A DNA stretch of 64,000 nucleotides, taken from contig NZ_LT960614.1 of the NCBI RefSeq assembly GCF_900231165.1, forward strand, positions 2,230,550 through 2,294,549, read 5' to 3'. Source of the DNA: Hartmannibacter diazotrophicus (GTDB taxonomy: Bacteria; Pseudomonadota; Alphaproteobacteria; Rhizobiales; Pleomorphomonadaceae). Position numbers and translations under genes: made by a program. Below, piece by piece: positions 1 through 8,361 of the stretch (within the stretch, counting starts at the first letter, position 1; each line of letters opens with the position of its first letter). The notes below the pieces were generated by a model. That model was not told the DNA's origin. It saw only the letters and a program-made list of their open reading frames with translations, and searched no databases.

Positions 1-238
1 GATCGATGAAATAGCCGACGATGGGCGAGGCCCATGTCTGGACGACGACGAAGATGGTGAAGGCGACCTGGATCGCGGCGCGCGTCCAGCCATGCGTTTC
101 CTGGATTTCGGGAACGAAGAGCGTCCAGGAATACTGAATGTTTGCGGCGGCGACCATGCAGACCATGCCGGTCACGAGCTGTGCCCAGCGGTTGGCCGTC
201 GGGGATGCCGGCGGAGCGGTAAGTGTTTGAGCTGACAT
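1..238 (-). CDS. Oxalate/formate antiporter-family MFS transporter (N-terminal part)
   Basis: This is the first 79 residues of an inner-membrane major facilitator protein; the rest lies beyond the left edge. The N-terminus is short and cytoplasmic, followed by a membrane segment at about residues 17-38 and another at about 55-75. The stretch NIQYSWTLFVPEI followed by THGWTRAAIQVAFTIFV is typical of the OFA (OxlT-like) family, which exchanges oxalate, formate or other small carboxylates. The ATG at 238 is the only plausible start. A sigma-54 promoter lies about 140 bases upstream, and a DctB/DctD-like pair sits next in the same orientation, so regulated uptake of a small carboxylate is the likely role. 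The substrate cannot be read from this fragment. Confidence 0.85.
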   Translation of the reverse strand, partial: MSAQTLTAPPASPTANRWAQLVTGMVCMVAAANIQYSWTLFVPEIQETHGWTRAAIQVAFTIFVVVQTWASPIVGYFID

Positions 239-375
239 TTTGAGCGTTTCCTTCTTCAAAACCGAGGCGCCTTGGCGGGCCGTTCTTGTCTTGGTTTTTG
301 GGACATCAGTCCGGTCTAGAGAGTGTCGGGTCGGCAGGTCTCCTTGGCTTGGTCGGGATCATTGCCTCTCGTGAT

Positions 376-392
376 GGCAACGCTCGTGCCAA
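376..392 (-). promoter_or_regulatory. Sigma-54 promoter for the OxlT-like transporter
   Basis: Read on the minus strand the site is TTGGCACG-N4-TTGCC. It has the GG and GC elements at -24 and -12 with exact spacing, against the consensus YTGGCACG-N4-TTGCW. Transcription would begin near 364 and leave an untranslated leader of about 125 bases before the ATG at 238. The adjacent activator gene encodes a sigma-54 AAA+ domain, which supports the site. Confidence 0.85.
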
Positions 393-485
393 GACAGGCC
401 ATTGCAGGCATGTCGCCGTAAAATATTGGAATTACTCAAAATTCTATCGAGGTTGGCCGAGCCCGGTTCATAGGGGCATGGGTCT

Positions 486-505
486 GTCGGCGGATTTCCG
501 CCGAC
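486..505. promoter_or_regulatory. Enhancer-like palindrome 1 (NtrC-type UAS)
   Basis: This is a perfect inverted repeat with arms GTCGGCGGA and TCCGCCGAC separated by TT. It lies about 110 bases upstream of the sigma-54 promoter, the usual distance for binding of a DctD/NtrC-type activator. The nearby activator is the inferred ligand. Confidence 0.7.
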
Positions 506-517
506 GATGGCCGGGGC

Positions 518-537
518 ATCGGCGAAAATCCGCCGAC
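518..537. promoter_or_regulatory. Enhancer-like palindrome 2 (NtrC-type UAS)
   Basis: This is a second copy of the same 20-bp pattern: arms of the type TCGGCG and CGCCGA, matching copy 1 at 16 of 20 positions. Its centre is 32 bp from that of copy 1, about three helical turns. Paired sites on one DNA face suit cooperative oligomerisation of an NtrC-type activator. Confidence 0.65.
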
Positions 538-645
538 GCCATCGGGCCGTGCGGTCAGCACCCACGGATGACGGCACCAGCAGCATCCGGTCCGAAGGAC
601 AGTCCGTTTCAGGGGATGGGGAAAGGTTGGCGGCGCGCGCCCGGA

Positions 646-2037
646 TCAGGCCTGCCGCGTGCTGCTCTGGCGCTCGGGACCGGCAAAGGTGCTGCGGTCG
701 ATGCCGAGCCTTGCCATCTTCTCGTTCAGCGTCCGGCGCGGAACACCAAGCCGGTCCATGACGGCGGCAATGTTGCCGCCCGTTTCCGCAAGACAGCGTT
801 CGATGATCTGCCGTTCGGCCTGCTCCAACTGGTCGGCCAGGGAAAGCCCGCCCGCCTGTTCCGCCGAGGACTGGCCCAACTGGGGCTCCAGCGCTTCACC
901 GAAGCCGAGGGCATAGCGTTCGGCCGCATTGCGCAATTCGCGCACATTGCCGGGCCACGTATGTGCCCTGAGAGCGGCGAGCGTCGCGGCTCGGATCGGT
1001 CGCTTTTCCCGTCCGTGCCGCTCGCAGCTCAGGGCTACGAAATGCTCGAACAGCAGGACGATATCGTCCGGCCGCTCTCGCAGGGGCGGAATGTGCAGTT
1101 CGACCACGCAGAGTCTGTAGTAGAGGTCGGACCGGAACCGGCCCTCGTCGCCGGCCAGCCGAAGGTCGACCTTGCTTGCGGCGATCGTTCGGGTGTCGGC
1201 CTCGATCTGCCGGTTGGAGCCGAGCCGCTCGATGGTCCGCTCCTGCAGGGCCCTCAGCAGCTTGGCCTGAACGGCGAGCGGCATGCTCTCGATTTCATCG
1301 AGGAAAAGCGTGCCGCGGTGGGCGAACTCGAGCTTGCCGACGCGCCGTGCCACGGCACTGGTGAAGGCGCCGGCCTCATGCCCGAAAAGCTCGCTCTCCA
1401 CCATTGTCTCGGGAATGGCCGCGCAGTTGATGGCGACGAACTGATTGCGGGCGCGGCGGCCGAAATCATGGATCGATCGTGCGATGAGATCCTTGCCGAC
1501 TCCCGTCTCGCCGCGCAGCACGACGGAGGCGTCGCTGGCGGCGATTTCCGCAACGGCCGCCCGCAGCCGGCGAGCTTGCGGCGATGTCCCGACGATGCGC
1601 GCCTCGAGCGCGTCCTCCGCAACGGAGCGCCTCAGCATGCGATTGTCGAGGACTAGGCGGCGTTTCTCGCAGGCCCGGCGAACGATGTCGGTCAGGCGGT
1701 CCGGCGCGAAGGGCTTTTCGATGAAGTCGTAGGCGCCGAGGCGCATGGCCTCCACCGCCGTCGTGACGTCGCCATGGCCGGTCATCACGACCACAGGCAC
1801 GTCGGCGTCGAGCGCGAGCACGCGTCTCAGCAAGTCCATGCCGTCCATGCCCGGCAGCCGCAGATCGGTGACGAGAATGCCGGGATGCCCGCCTGCAATG
1901 GCCTGGAGGGCCGGAGCGGCGGATGAATGGGTCTCGACCTCGTAGCCGGCCAGCGTCAGCCACTGGCCGACGGACTGGCGCATGTCCTCTTCGTCGTCGA
2001 CGAGGAGGATCGGGATCGTCTCAAGGCTGTCAGGCAA
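646..2037 (-). CDS. DctD-like sigma-54-dependent response regulator
   Basis: About 463 residues in the order receiver, AAA+ and Fis-type helix-turn-helix. The receiver has the acidic pair D14/D15, the likely phosphoacceptor D58 and K108. The AAA+ domain has Walker A GETGVGKD (176-183), the sigma-54 contact loop as GAFTSA (usual form GAFTGA) and Walker B LFLDE near 245. The C-terminal helix-turn-helix ends at RRTLNEKMARLGI. I chose the TTG start at 2037 because GGGAGG lies 9 bases upstream and it leaves the short N-terminus normal for DctD; ATG at 2073 or 2130 lacks a ribosome site. The start overlaps the kinase stop by 8 bases, implying coupled translation. It probably activates the sigma-54 promoter at 376-392. 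Confidence 0.93.
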   Translation of the reverse strand: MPDSLETIPILLVDDEEDMRQSVGQWLTLAGYEVETHSSAAPALQAIAGGHPGILVTDLRLPGMDGMDLLRRVLALDADVPVVVMTGHGDVTTAVEAMRLGAYDFIEKPFAPDRLTDIVRRACEKRRLVLDNRMLRRSVAEDALEARIVGTSPQARRLRAAVAEIAASDASVVLRGETGVGKDLIARSIHDFGRRARNQFVAINCAAIPETMVESELFGHEAGAFTSAVARRVGKLEFAHRGTLFLDEIESMPLAVQAKLLRALQERTIERLGSNRQIEADTRTIAASKVDLRLAGDEGRFRSDLYYRLCVVELHIPPLRERPDDIVLLFEHFVALSCERHGREKRPIRAATLAALRAHTWPGNVRELRNAAERYALGFGEALEPQLGQSSAEQAGGLSLADQLEQAERQIIERCLAETGGNIAAVMDRLGVPRRTLNEKMARLGIDRSTFAGPERQSSTRQA

Positions 2038-3871
2038 TGGCGAGAGCCTCCCGATGCCCGATTGAATTGTCATGCAGCGGCAGCGAGAGAACGAGCCGCG
2101 CCCCGCGGCCGGGGTAATTGTCTGCCGCAAGCCGGCCGCCGAGGCTCTCCACGATCCCGTGCGAGATGGACAGGCCGAGGCCCAGGCCGATGCCGGCCGG
2201 TTTGGTCGTGAAGAACGGCTCGAACAGCCGTTCGAGGGCCTCGCCGTCGAGCCCCGGGCCGTTGTCGACGACGCTCAGGATCGCCTGACCGTCGATTTCC
2301 GTGATGTCGACATCGATCCGCGGCGCGGGCGTATCTGCCAACGCATCCATGGCATTCTGCAGGAGATTGAGGATGACCTGTTCGACAGGCACAGGCGGCG
2401 CGCAGATCAGCGCATCGGCCCCAAACTGCGTGTCGACCGTGATGCCTGCGCCGCGCGCCTGCGGGCCGACGAGCACGAGCACCCGTTCCACCGCCTCGCG
2501 CAACCGGAATACGACGGCCGGATCGTCCTGGCTCTTGCGGGCGAAACGCTTCAGGTTCCGGGTGATGCGGGCGATCCGGTCGACGAGCCCTGATATGGCG
2601 TCGAGATTGGTTTGAACCGCAGCCCTCTCGCCCCGTTCGTCGAGCAACCGCGCGCTTGCCGCATAGGTCGCGATCGCGCCGAGCGGCTGGTTGATCTCGT
2701 GTGCCAGAGCGGCCGAGGTTTGCCCGAGCGCCGCCATCTTGGAGGCCTGCAACAATTCGGATTGAATGCGCCGCAACTCGCGCTCGGTGCGCCGGTGGTC
2801 GTCGAACTCGGACTGCAGCGTTGCATTCGCCACCTGGAGCTCGCGCGTCCGCTCCGCGACTGCCGACCGGAGCTCGGCCTGGGACTGGCGCGCGATCGAT
2901 AGGGCACGCTGGCGCTGGCGCAGATAGAGGATCAGCGTCAGCAGCAGCGACGCGAGCGTTGCTCCGATGATGCCGCCGTCCCGCTCGGTCGCGATCAGCG
3001 ACGTGGTGTCGACGAGACGATGAACCGTCAGGCCATGCTCGAACATCTGCGTGCTCTGCATGAGATAGGTCGAAACGCCGCCGGCATAGTCGACGGAAAT
3101 CATCCGGTCCCTGCCGATCTTGTCGTTCTTGGTCACCGCGAGAGGGTCGAGCTTTTCGCCGAGATAGCGGTCGGAATAGATGATCTCCGCCTTGGTGGGC
3201 GAGGGCAGCGGCGCGAGCGTCCGATAGCGCCACGCCGGGATCCCCGAGAGCAGGATGACGCCATTTTCGTCGGTGACGACGATCTTCTCTTCCGCCGCCT
3301 CCCAGGTCCCCTCGATGGCGGTGAAGTCGATCTTGACCACGGTGACCCCGAGAATGGTCTCGCCATCCCGCACGGCCTCTGCAAGAAAATAGGAGGTCCG
3401 GCCGGCGGCCGGGTCGATGCCGAAAAACGCGCTGCTGCCGTCTGTCAATGCGCCTAGGAAATAGGGCCGGGCGAGGTGACTCGTTCCGATCACGGAGACG
3501 GGGGAACTATCGTCGCTGGCGGCGATCACCGTTCCATTGCGCGACAGGACATAGATGGCCGCCGTGTTGGCTTCCGCACCGATCATTGCCAGCTTGCGGT
3601 GGATGGGATAACTGCCAGGCCGCGCGGGCGAGGCCGCCAGCACGTCCTTCACATCCGGATCGAGCGCGATGATGTGATGGATGTAGTCTTGCCGCGAAAT
3701 CTCGTTCTGCAGCTGCGACGTCGCGAAGGTCAGCCGGTGTTCGCCCGTTTCGCGCAAGGACGCGAGTTCTCCGTTGCGCCAGACGATGGCGCAGACGGCA
3801 GCGGTGCCGGCGATGACAAGCATCGCGGCCACGGTGAAAACAATCGTGTTGAGCGGCATCTTGAGGCGCAT
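2030..3871 (-). CDS. DctB-like membrane sensor histidine kinase
   Basis: 613 residues. Membrane segments at about 9-30 and 300-318 flank a periplasmic region of some 270 residues that resembles the double PAS-like (dCache) sensor of DctB. A coiled coil (about 327-377) leads to the dimerisation domain with phospho-accepting H391 in LAHEINQPLGA. The ATPase domain follows, with an N box near 503, DNGPG at 536-540 and GLGLGLSIS near 562. It should phosphorylate the activator encoded immediately downstream in the same transcript. Family knowledge says DctB senses C4-dicarboxylates; here the associated transporter is OxlT-like, so the ligand may be another small carboxylate. The palindrome at 3906-3922 lies just upstream. 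Confidence 0.92.
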   Translation of the reverse strand: MRLKMPLNTIVFTVAAMLVIAGTAAVCAIVWRNGELASLRETGEHRLTFATSQLQNEISRQDYIHHIIALDPDVKDVLAASPARPGSYPIHRKLAMIGAEANTAAIYVLSRNGTVIAASDDSSPVSVIGTSHLARPYFLGALTDGSSAFFGIDPAAGRTSYFLAEAVRDGETILGVTVVKIDFTAIEGTWEAAEEKIVVTDENGVILLSGIPAWRYRTLAPLPSPTKAEIIYSDRYLGEKLDPLAVTKNDKIGRDRMISVDYAGGVSTYLMQSTQMFEHGLTVHRLVDTTSLIATERDGGIIGATLASLLLTLILYLRQRQRALSIARQSQAELRSAVAERTRELQVANATLQSEFDDHRRTERELRRIQSELLQASKMAALGQTSAALAHEINQPLGAIATYAASARLLDERGERAAVQTNLDAISGLVDRIARITRNLKRFARKSQDDPAVVFRLREAVERVLVLVGPQARGAGITVDTQFGADALICAPPVPVEQVILNLLQNAMDALADTPAPRIDVDITEIDGQAILSVVDNGPGLDGEALERLFEPFFTTKPAGIGLGLGLSISHGIVESLGGRLAADNYPGRGARLVLSLPLHDNSIGHREALAIA

Positions 3872-3905
3872 TGCCGTGAAGCCGTTTCCATCCCTGATCC
3901 AGTTA

Positions 3906-3922
3906 TGGCATACCGTATACCA
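3906..3922. promoter_or_regulatory. Operator-like palindrome upstream of the sensor kinase gene
   Basis: TGGCATAC-C-GTATACCA is a 17-bp inverted repeat with one mismatch, centred about 43 bases before the kinase ATG. The GTATAC half-site resembles operators of FadR-type GntR regulators. No such regulator is adjacent, so the protein that binds is unknown. The rest of the 3872-4098 gap shows nothing further I can support. Confidence 0.4.
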
Positions 3923-4098
3923 CTACTGGTCCGCCGATGTCTCTCCTCGGCGTTTCTTGTTCTTCCTTGCTTGCCAGCCTCACGCTTCAAGGCGGTCAGG
4001 CTGGCGAGGAACAAGCATAAGGCTGCACCGCATTTGACGACAAGACCGGTCGCTGCTGCGCGTCGGCATTCCTGCACTGCGGGGGCGGGCAAGGTCAC

Positions 4099-5328
4099 TC
4101 AGGCAAGTCGATTGCGCAATTCGTAGAGGCCCACATCGATCAGGCCGAGGCGGAAGCCAGCCTCGCAATAGTCGAGGTAATAGTCCCACAAGCGCTTGAA
4201 CCTTTGATCGAATCCCTGGCTGGCAATGGCCGGCCACTGGGCCGTGAACCGCCGTTTCCATTCGGAAAGCGTGAGGGCGTAGCTTTCGCCGAAGCGAAAT
4301 TCGGCCGCCAGTTCAAGTCCAGAGGCGCCGGCCTTGTCGCGGATGATCGGGACCGTCGGCAGCATGCCGCCCGGAAAGACGTAGCGCTGGATGAAGTCGG
4401 CGCCGCGGCGATAGCCCTCGTAGCGATTCTCGTGGATGGTGATCACCTGCAGGACGGCCTTGCCGTTCGGCTTCAGGCAATGGCGCAGTTTGTCGAAATA
4501 GGTGCGCCAATAGGCCTCGCCGACGGCCTCCAGCATCTCGATCGAGACGACCCGGTCGAACTGCCCGTCGAGGTCGCGATAGTCCTGCAGCCGGACGTCG
4601 ACCGAGCCCTTCAGGTTCTCGCGCGCGACGAGATCGCGGACATGGGCGTATTGCTCGGCCGACAGCGTGATGGTCGTGACGTGGGCGCCGAGACGGGCAA
4701 TATGGATCGCCAACGCGCCCCAACCGCTGCCGATCTCCAGAACATGTTCTCCGCCCTTCAGGTCGAGCCGCCTCGCGATTTCGGCAATTTTGGCCTCCTG
4801 TGCAGCCTCGAGCGCCATATCCGGCGATGCAAAGAGAGCCGACGAGTAGGTCATGCTGTCGTCGAGCCACAGGCGATAGAAGTCGTTGCCGAGGTCATAG
4901 TGAAAGGAGATGTTGCGCCGGCTGCCGGTGCGCGAGTTCCGATTGACGAGATGGCGTAGTCGGTCGGCGAACCGGCTGATCGAAAGGCCTGAATAAAGGC
5001 CGTCCAGCGCGGCGATATTCTCGCCGCCGAGCGTCAGCAGGGCGCAGACATCCGGGCTCGACCAGTCGCCATCGATATAGGCTTCGGCAAGGCCGAGATC
5101 GCCCCCGATCGCAAGCCGGCGCAAGGCGCGCCATCGGTGGATTTCAAGCGTGGCCTCGGTGCCGGGATGCTTGGCCCTGATGTCGATCCGCTCGCCGTCG
5201 GGCATCACCACATGCAGCCGGCCCCGGATCAACCGGCTGCCGAGAAAGCGGAGAACCATTGCGGAAAGGCCGCGCCGCCGCGCGCCCGATTTCGGCATTC
5301 GGAACGTTGTTTGATCCTGGAGGGTCAT
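4099..5328 (-). CDS. Cfa-like SAM-dependent fatty-acyl methyltransferase (possible UfaM-type)
   Basis: 409 residues of the cyclopropane-fatty-acyl-phospholipid synthase family. The SAM site VLEIGSGWG is at 196-204 and the family motif HYDLGNDFY at 143-151. Positions that bind the catalytic bicarbonate in true Cfa enzymes are altered: the Cys of the SCAYW-type motif is S163, and the His of the LHTI-type motif is Q294. The Glu of the EHVG-type motif is kept (E267). Related proteins in RpoE/ChrR regulons make methylated or furan fatty acids rather than cyclopropanes, so methyl transfer without ring closure is likely. The ATG at 5328 was chosen because an AAGGA ribosome site precedes it and it clears the upstream gene, which ends at 5345. 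Third gene of the operon promoted at 7634-7663. Confidence 0.85.
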   Translation of the reverse strand: MTLQDQTTFRMPKSGARRRGLSAMVLRFLGSRLIRGRLHVVMPDGERIDIRAKHPGTEATLEIHRWRALRRLAIGGDLGLAEAYIDGDWSSPDVCALLTLGGENIAALDGLYSGLSISRFADRLRHLVNRNSRTGSRRNISFHYDLGNDFYRLWLDDSMTYSSALFASPDMALEAAQEAKIAEIARRLDLKGGEHVLEIGSGWGALAIHIARLGAHVTTITLSAEQYAHVRDLVARENLKGSVDVRLQDYRDLDGQFDRVVSIEMLEAVGEAYWRTYFDKLRHCLKPNGKAVLQVITIHENRYEGYRRGADFIQRYVFPGGMLPTVPIIRDKAGASGLELAAEFRFGESYALTLSEWKRRFTAQWPAIASQGFDQRFKRLWDYYLDYCEAGFRLGLIDVGLYELRNRLA

Positions 5329-5344
5329 GCGTCCGATTGTCCTT

Positions 5345-6145
5345 TCAGTCGGTCTGGGGCGAAGATGTGCGAAGAGGCGAGCCAAGTGTCACCGGCCGAT
5401 CCGGCGGCGCGGGGCTGCGATGAAAAAGGAGCCCCTTCAGCCAAAGGCGCAGCGCCTCGAAATGGATGGCGCCCATGACCTTCAACGTGAGCAGGGGAAA
5501 GCGAAGCAGCGCTCGGGCCAGATTGCCGTCGGTGAGGGGACGGCGATCGGCCGTCAGCGCCGTGCTGATGAGGGGGCCGTCCGCGTCGTAACCCGAGATG
5601 GCAAGGCCTACGCGCTCGCCCGGCGGACGGACCCGGAAGGCGTAGCGCATCGTCATCGCCATGAAGGGCGAGACATGTAGGGCCTTGTCGCAGGTTTGCC
5701 GGAGGATGCTGTCGCCGCGATCGTCCTCGACGGGGATAAGGTAACTGTGCCGCTCACCGAAGGTATTGGTCACCTCGTAGAGGATCGCCTGGAGAGCGCC
5801 GTCGCGGCGATGGCAGAAGTAGACGCTGATCGGATTGAACCCGTAGCCGAAGACACGCGGCATCGTGAAGAGCATCACCCGCCCGCCATCCGCGTCGAGG
5901 CCGGTCTGGCGAAGATGCTCATCAACCTGCGCCTTCAGGGAGCGCCCGCTTCCGTCGCCATGGTCCCGGTCATGAAGGCTGAGGAGATTGAACCCGTTGT
6001 GGGAGAAGAGACGCAGCCGGGCGGCAATCCGGTCCAACTCGTCGAGATCGAGCAGAAACCAGAACACGCCATAGCGCAGCACGTGGCGCTTGGGACGGAC
6101 CCGCGCATGAACGACGTCTCCGCAGTAAAGGGCACTTTCCGTCAT
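5345..6145 (-). CDS. DUF1365 family protein
   Basis: 266 residues of the DUF1365 family, of unproven biochemical function and commonly encoded between a flavin amine-oxidase-like protein and a Cfa-like methyltransferase. Recognisable parts are an N-terminal HARVRPKRHVLRYGVFWFLLDLDEL segment (quoted in part: RPKRHVLRYGVFWF), RVFGYGFNPISVYF near the middle and an EVTNTFGERHSY motif. There is no signal peptide or clear membrane helix. Its start ATG overlaps the stop of the preceding oxidoreductase gene by 4 bases, so the two are translationally coupled. A role in membrane-lipid modification is inferred from context only. Confidence 0.88.
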   Translation of the reverse strand: MTESALYCGDVVHARVRPKRHVLRYGVFWFLLDLDELDRIAARLRLFSHNGFNLLSLHDRDHGDGSGRSLKAQVDEHLRQTGLDADGGRVMLFTMPRVFGYGFNPISVYFCHRRDGALQAILYEVTNTFGERHSYLIPVEDDRGDSILRQTCDKALHVSPFMAMTMRYAFRVRPPGERVGLAISGYDADGPLISTALTADRRPLTDGNLARALLRFPLLTLKVMGAIHFEALRLWLKGLLFHRSPAPPDRPVTLGSPLRTSSPQTD

Positions 6146-7482
6146 GCCGGCACCATGGGATCGATAGGCATCGCCTCATCAACGTGAATGCGCCCGGATT
6201 GGTTCGGCACGATCCAGGGCCGTCGCAGACCGCCGAGTTGTTCGGCAACGGCCAGTCCAGCTTGCAACCCGTCTTCATGGAAACCTGCGCCGAAATAGGC
6301 GCCGCAGAACCATGTGCGGCGGCGTCCCTGCAACGACCAGAGCCGCTTTTGGGCTGCATCGGTTTTGAGATCGAAGGCTGGATGATCGTAGATGCCGTGC
6401 CAGACGATGCTCTCCTCGCGGGGAGGCTCGTGTGGATTGAGTGTCACGAAGAGCGGATGTTCGGAGGAAATTCCCTGCAGCCGGTTCATCCAGTAGGTGA
6501 TGCAGGGCGCTTCCGCCGTATTGCCCGCCGCAAGATAGTTCCAGCTCGACCAGACGCGTCGGCGCTTCGGCATGAGCGAGGTATCGCTGTGAAGGAAAGC
6601 GAGATTGGGCGTGTATCGAAAACAGCCGAGAATGTCGGTCTCGTCCGCGGTCGGATCGGCCAGCATCCTCAGGGATTGATCGGCATGCGTGGCGAGGACG
6701 ACATGGTCGAAGCGGCGTCTTTCGCCGTCGAGCACGAGCTCGACTTCGTTGCCGAGACGGCGGATGGAACGAACCGGCCGGCCGGTCTCGATGCTGTCGT
6801 CGAGCCGCTCACGCATGCGGGCCACATATTCGCGGCTGCCGCCCGTCACGGTCCGCCAGACCGGCCGGTCGGCGATCTTGAGCAGCCCGTGGTTTTCGCA
6901 GAACCGGATGAAGGCGCCTGCCGGATAGCGTCCGACCTCGCCGGCGGGCGTGGACCAGATGGCAGCAGCCATTGGATAGAGATGGTCCTCGCGGAACGGC
7001 TGCCCGAACCGTTCGCGGGTCAGATAGTCGTCAAGGCTGATGTCGCCGAGGTTCGGAAGGTCGCGCGGCGCCTGCCGATAAAAGCGCATCACGTCGGCAA
7101 GCATCGACCAGAAGCGCCGGCGCATCAGGTTGGACGGCTGGGCGAACAGACCGGCAAGGTCGGTGCCGGCATATTCCAGCCGCCCGCCACCAACGGAGAC
7201 GGCAAAGGACATGTCCGAGGCCTTCGTCGGCACCTCAAGATGGTCGAACAGCGCGGTGAGGTTCGGATAGCTCGGCTCGTTGTAGACGATGAACCCGGTA
7301 TCGACCGGTTGCGAACCAGCGAGCACCGTATGGCTATGCCCACCGAGACGGTCCTCGGTCTCGAACAGGGTCACGTCATGACGTTCGGCCAGGAGCCAGG
7401 CAGCCGACAGGCCGGAAACTCCGGAACCGACGACGGCGATGGAAAGCGGCGCGCCGGAGTGAACGTCTCGTCTTTTCAGCAT
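6142..7482 (-). CDS. FAD-dependent amine-oxidase-like oxidoreductase
   Basis: 446 residues. The N-terminal dinucleotide fold VVGSGVSGLSAAWLL is followed by the acidic FAD-ribose contact (FETEDRLGGHSHT). This is the NAD(P)/FAD-binding protein that co-occurs with DUF1365 and Cfa-like methyltransferase genes across Proteobacteria. It may act as a desaturase or saturase on acyl chains in phospholipids; the exact reaction is not shown here. It is the first gene of a three-gene minus-strand operon driven by the ECF promoter at 7634-7663, with a leader of about 145 bases. The ATG at 7482 is the only sensible start. Confidence 0.88.
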   Translation of the reverse strand: MLKRRDVHSGAPLSIAVVGSGVSGLSAAWLLAERHDVTLFETEDRLGGHSHTVLAGSQPVDTGFIVYNEPSYPNLTALFDHLEVPTKASDMSFAVSVGGGRLEYAGTDLAGLFAQPSNLMRRRFWSMLADVMRFYRQAPRDLPNLGDISLDDYLTRERFGQPFREDHLYPMAAAIWSTPAGEVGRYPAGAFIRFCENHGLLKIADRPVWRTVTGGSREYVARMRERLDDSIETGRPVRSIRRLGNEVELVLDGERRRFDHVVLATHADQSLRMLADPTADETDILGCFRYTPNLAFLHSDTSLMPKRRRVWSSWNYLAAGNTAEAPCITYWMNRLQGISSEHPLFVTLNPHEPPREESIVWHGIYDHPAFDLKTDAAQKRLWSLQGRRRTWFCGAYFGAGFHEDGLQAGLAVAEQLGGLRRPWIVPNQSGRIHVDEAMPIDPMVPA

Positions 7483-7633
7483 TCTGTCCGGCCCCCTGCC
7501 GCCTGTCGCTTGCTAACGCATTGTCAGGTGCTTCGGTTGCGTCGGCCTGACGATCGTCAGGCCCGGACAACCCCGTCCACGGGTTTTCCGCGCCTTTTGG
7601 TCTCAGGCGCGTTCCAGCAACGTCCCAACGTGC

Positions 7634-7663
7634 GATATACGGGAGGGCGGGCAACATGGATCA
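7634..7663 (-). promoter_or_regulatory. ECF sigma (RpoE/ChrR-type) promoter, leftward
   Basis: On the minus strand the site reads TGATCC-N18-TATATC. This matches the consensus known for the singlet-oxygen sigma factor RpoE of Rhodobacter (TGATCC-N18-TA). It would drive the oxidoreductase, DUF1365 and methyltransferase genes. The -35 boxes of this promoter and its divergent partner are only 13 bases apart. Confidence 0.85.
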
Positions 7664-7676
7664 CGGATGTCTCAGG

Positions 7677-7706
7677 TGATCCGCAACGAGACCTGCTGCG
7701 TAAAGG
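7677..7706 (+). promoter_or_regulatory. ECF sigma (RpoE/ChrR-type) promoter, rightward
   Basis: The site reads TGATCC-N18-TAAAGG, with -35 at 7677-7682 and -10 at 7701-7706. It lies about 80 bases before the ECF sigma gene and implies positive autoregulation of the sigma/anti-sigma operon. Its consensus and spacer length are identical to the leftward site at 7634-7663 and to the site at 10321-10350. Confidence 0.85.
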
Positions 7707-7785
7707 GGGCATGAATGTCGCTGTCCAAATCCACGGATCCGATCGACCGGCAGGTGTTTCCCGCACTCGCAGGCATTGTGCTGTA

Positions 7786-8361
7786 ATGGGGTCCACCGAG
7801 ACGGAAATGGAAGAAGGCAGCGACGATCCGCAGGCGCTCCTGATCGCCATTGCCGAGCGCCGGGACCGGCAGGCCTATGCCCGGCTGTTCCGCCAGTTCG
7901 CACCGCGGCTGAAGGCGTTTCTCGTGCGTGGCGGCCTTTCGCCGGTCGTCGCGGAGGAACTCGTCCAGGAGACGTTGCTGTCCGTGTGGCGCAAAGCCGG
8001 CTACTTCGATCCCGAACGGGGGAGCGCGGTCACCTGGATCTTCACCATCGCGCGCAATCTGAAGATCGACCACCAGCGCGCCAACCGGCGCTCGATGCCG
8101 GTCGAACCTGATCCGGCCGACGAGCCGGACGCGCCAAGGCCCGCCGATGATCTGCTGCTGACCGCCGAGCGGGAAGAGCAGGTTCGGGACGCACTCAAAT
8201 CATTGTCCGAGGAGCAGTTGCAGGTCGTTCGTCTCGCATTCTTCAGCGAAAAAACCCATTCCGAAATCGCCCGCGACCTCGGCCTTCCGCTGGGGACGGT
8301 GAAGTCGCGCGTGCGGCTGGCGCTCGGTCGCCTCAAGAGCCTGCTGGGTGACATGTCATGA
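7786..8361 (+). CDS. rpoE: ECF RNA polymerase sigma factor (RpoE, ChrR-associated type)
   Basis: 191 residues from the ATG at 7786; ATG at 7807 is also possible. Region 2 includes the QETLLSVWRKAGYFD segment and the -10-binding helix around WIFTIARNLKIDHQRANRR. Region 4 ends with SEIARDLGLPLGTVKSRVRLAL, which reads the -35 box. It is cotranscribed with the ChrR-like anti-sigma gene, overlapping it by 4 bases. In Rhodobacter the homologous pair answers to singlet oxygen and organic peroxides. The three TGATCC-N18-TA promoters in this cluster are its expected targets, including its own. Confidence 0.93.
   Translation: MGSTETEMEEGSDDPQALLIAIAERRDRQAYARLFRQFAPRLKAFLVRGGLSPVVAEELVQETLLSVWRKAGYFDPERGSAVTWIFTIARNLKIDHQRANRRSMPVEPDPADEPDAPRPADDLLLTAEREEQVRDALKSLSEEQLQVVRLAFFSEKTHSEIARDLGLPLGTVKSRVRLALGRLKSLLGDMS

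Noticed and set aside
286-1656. Long open frame on the plus strand opposite the DctD-like gene
   Set aside because: It is antisense to a gene with clear domains, shows no recognisable family and no ribosome site. High GC makes such shadow frames common; similar ones oppose most genes here (for example 14022-15239, 25736-27241 and 59096-60679).
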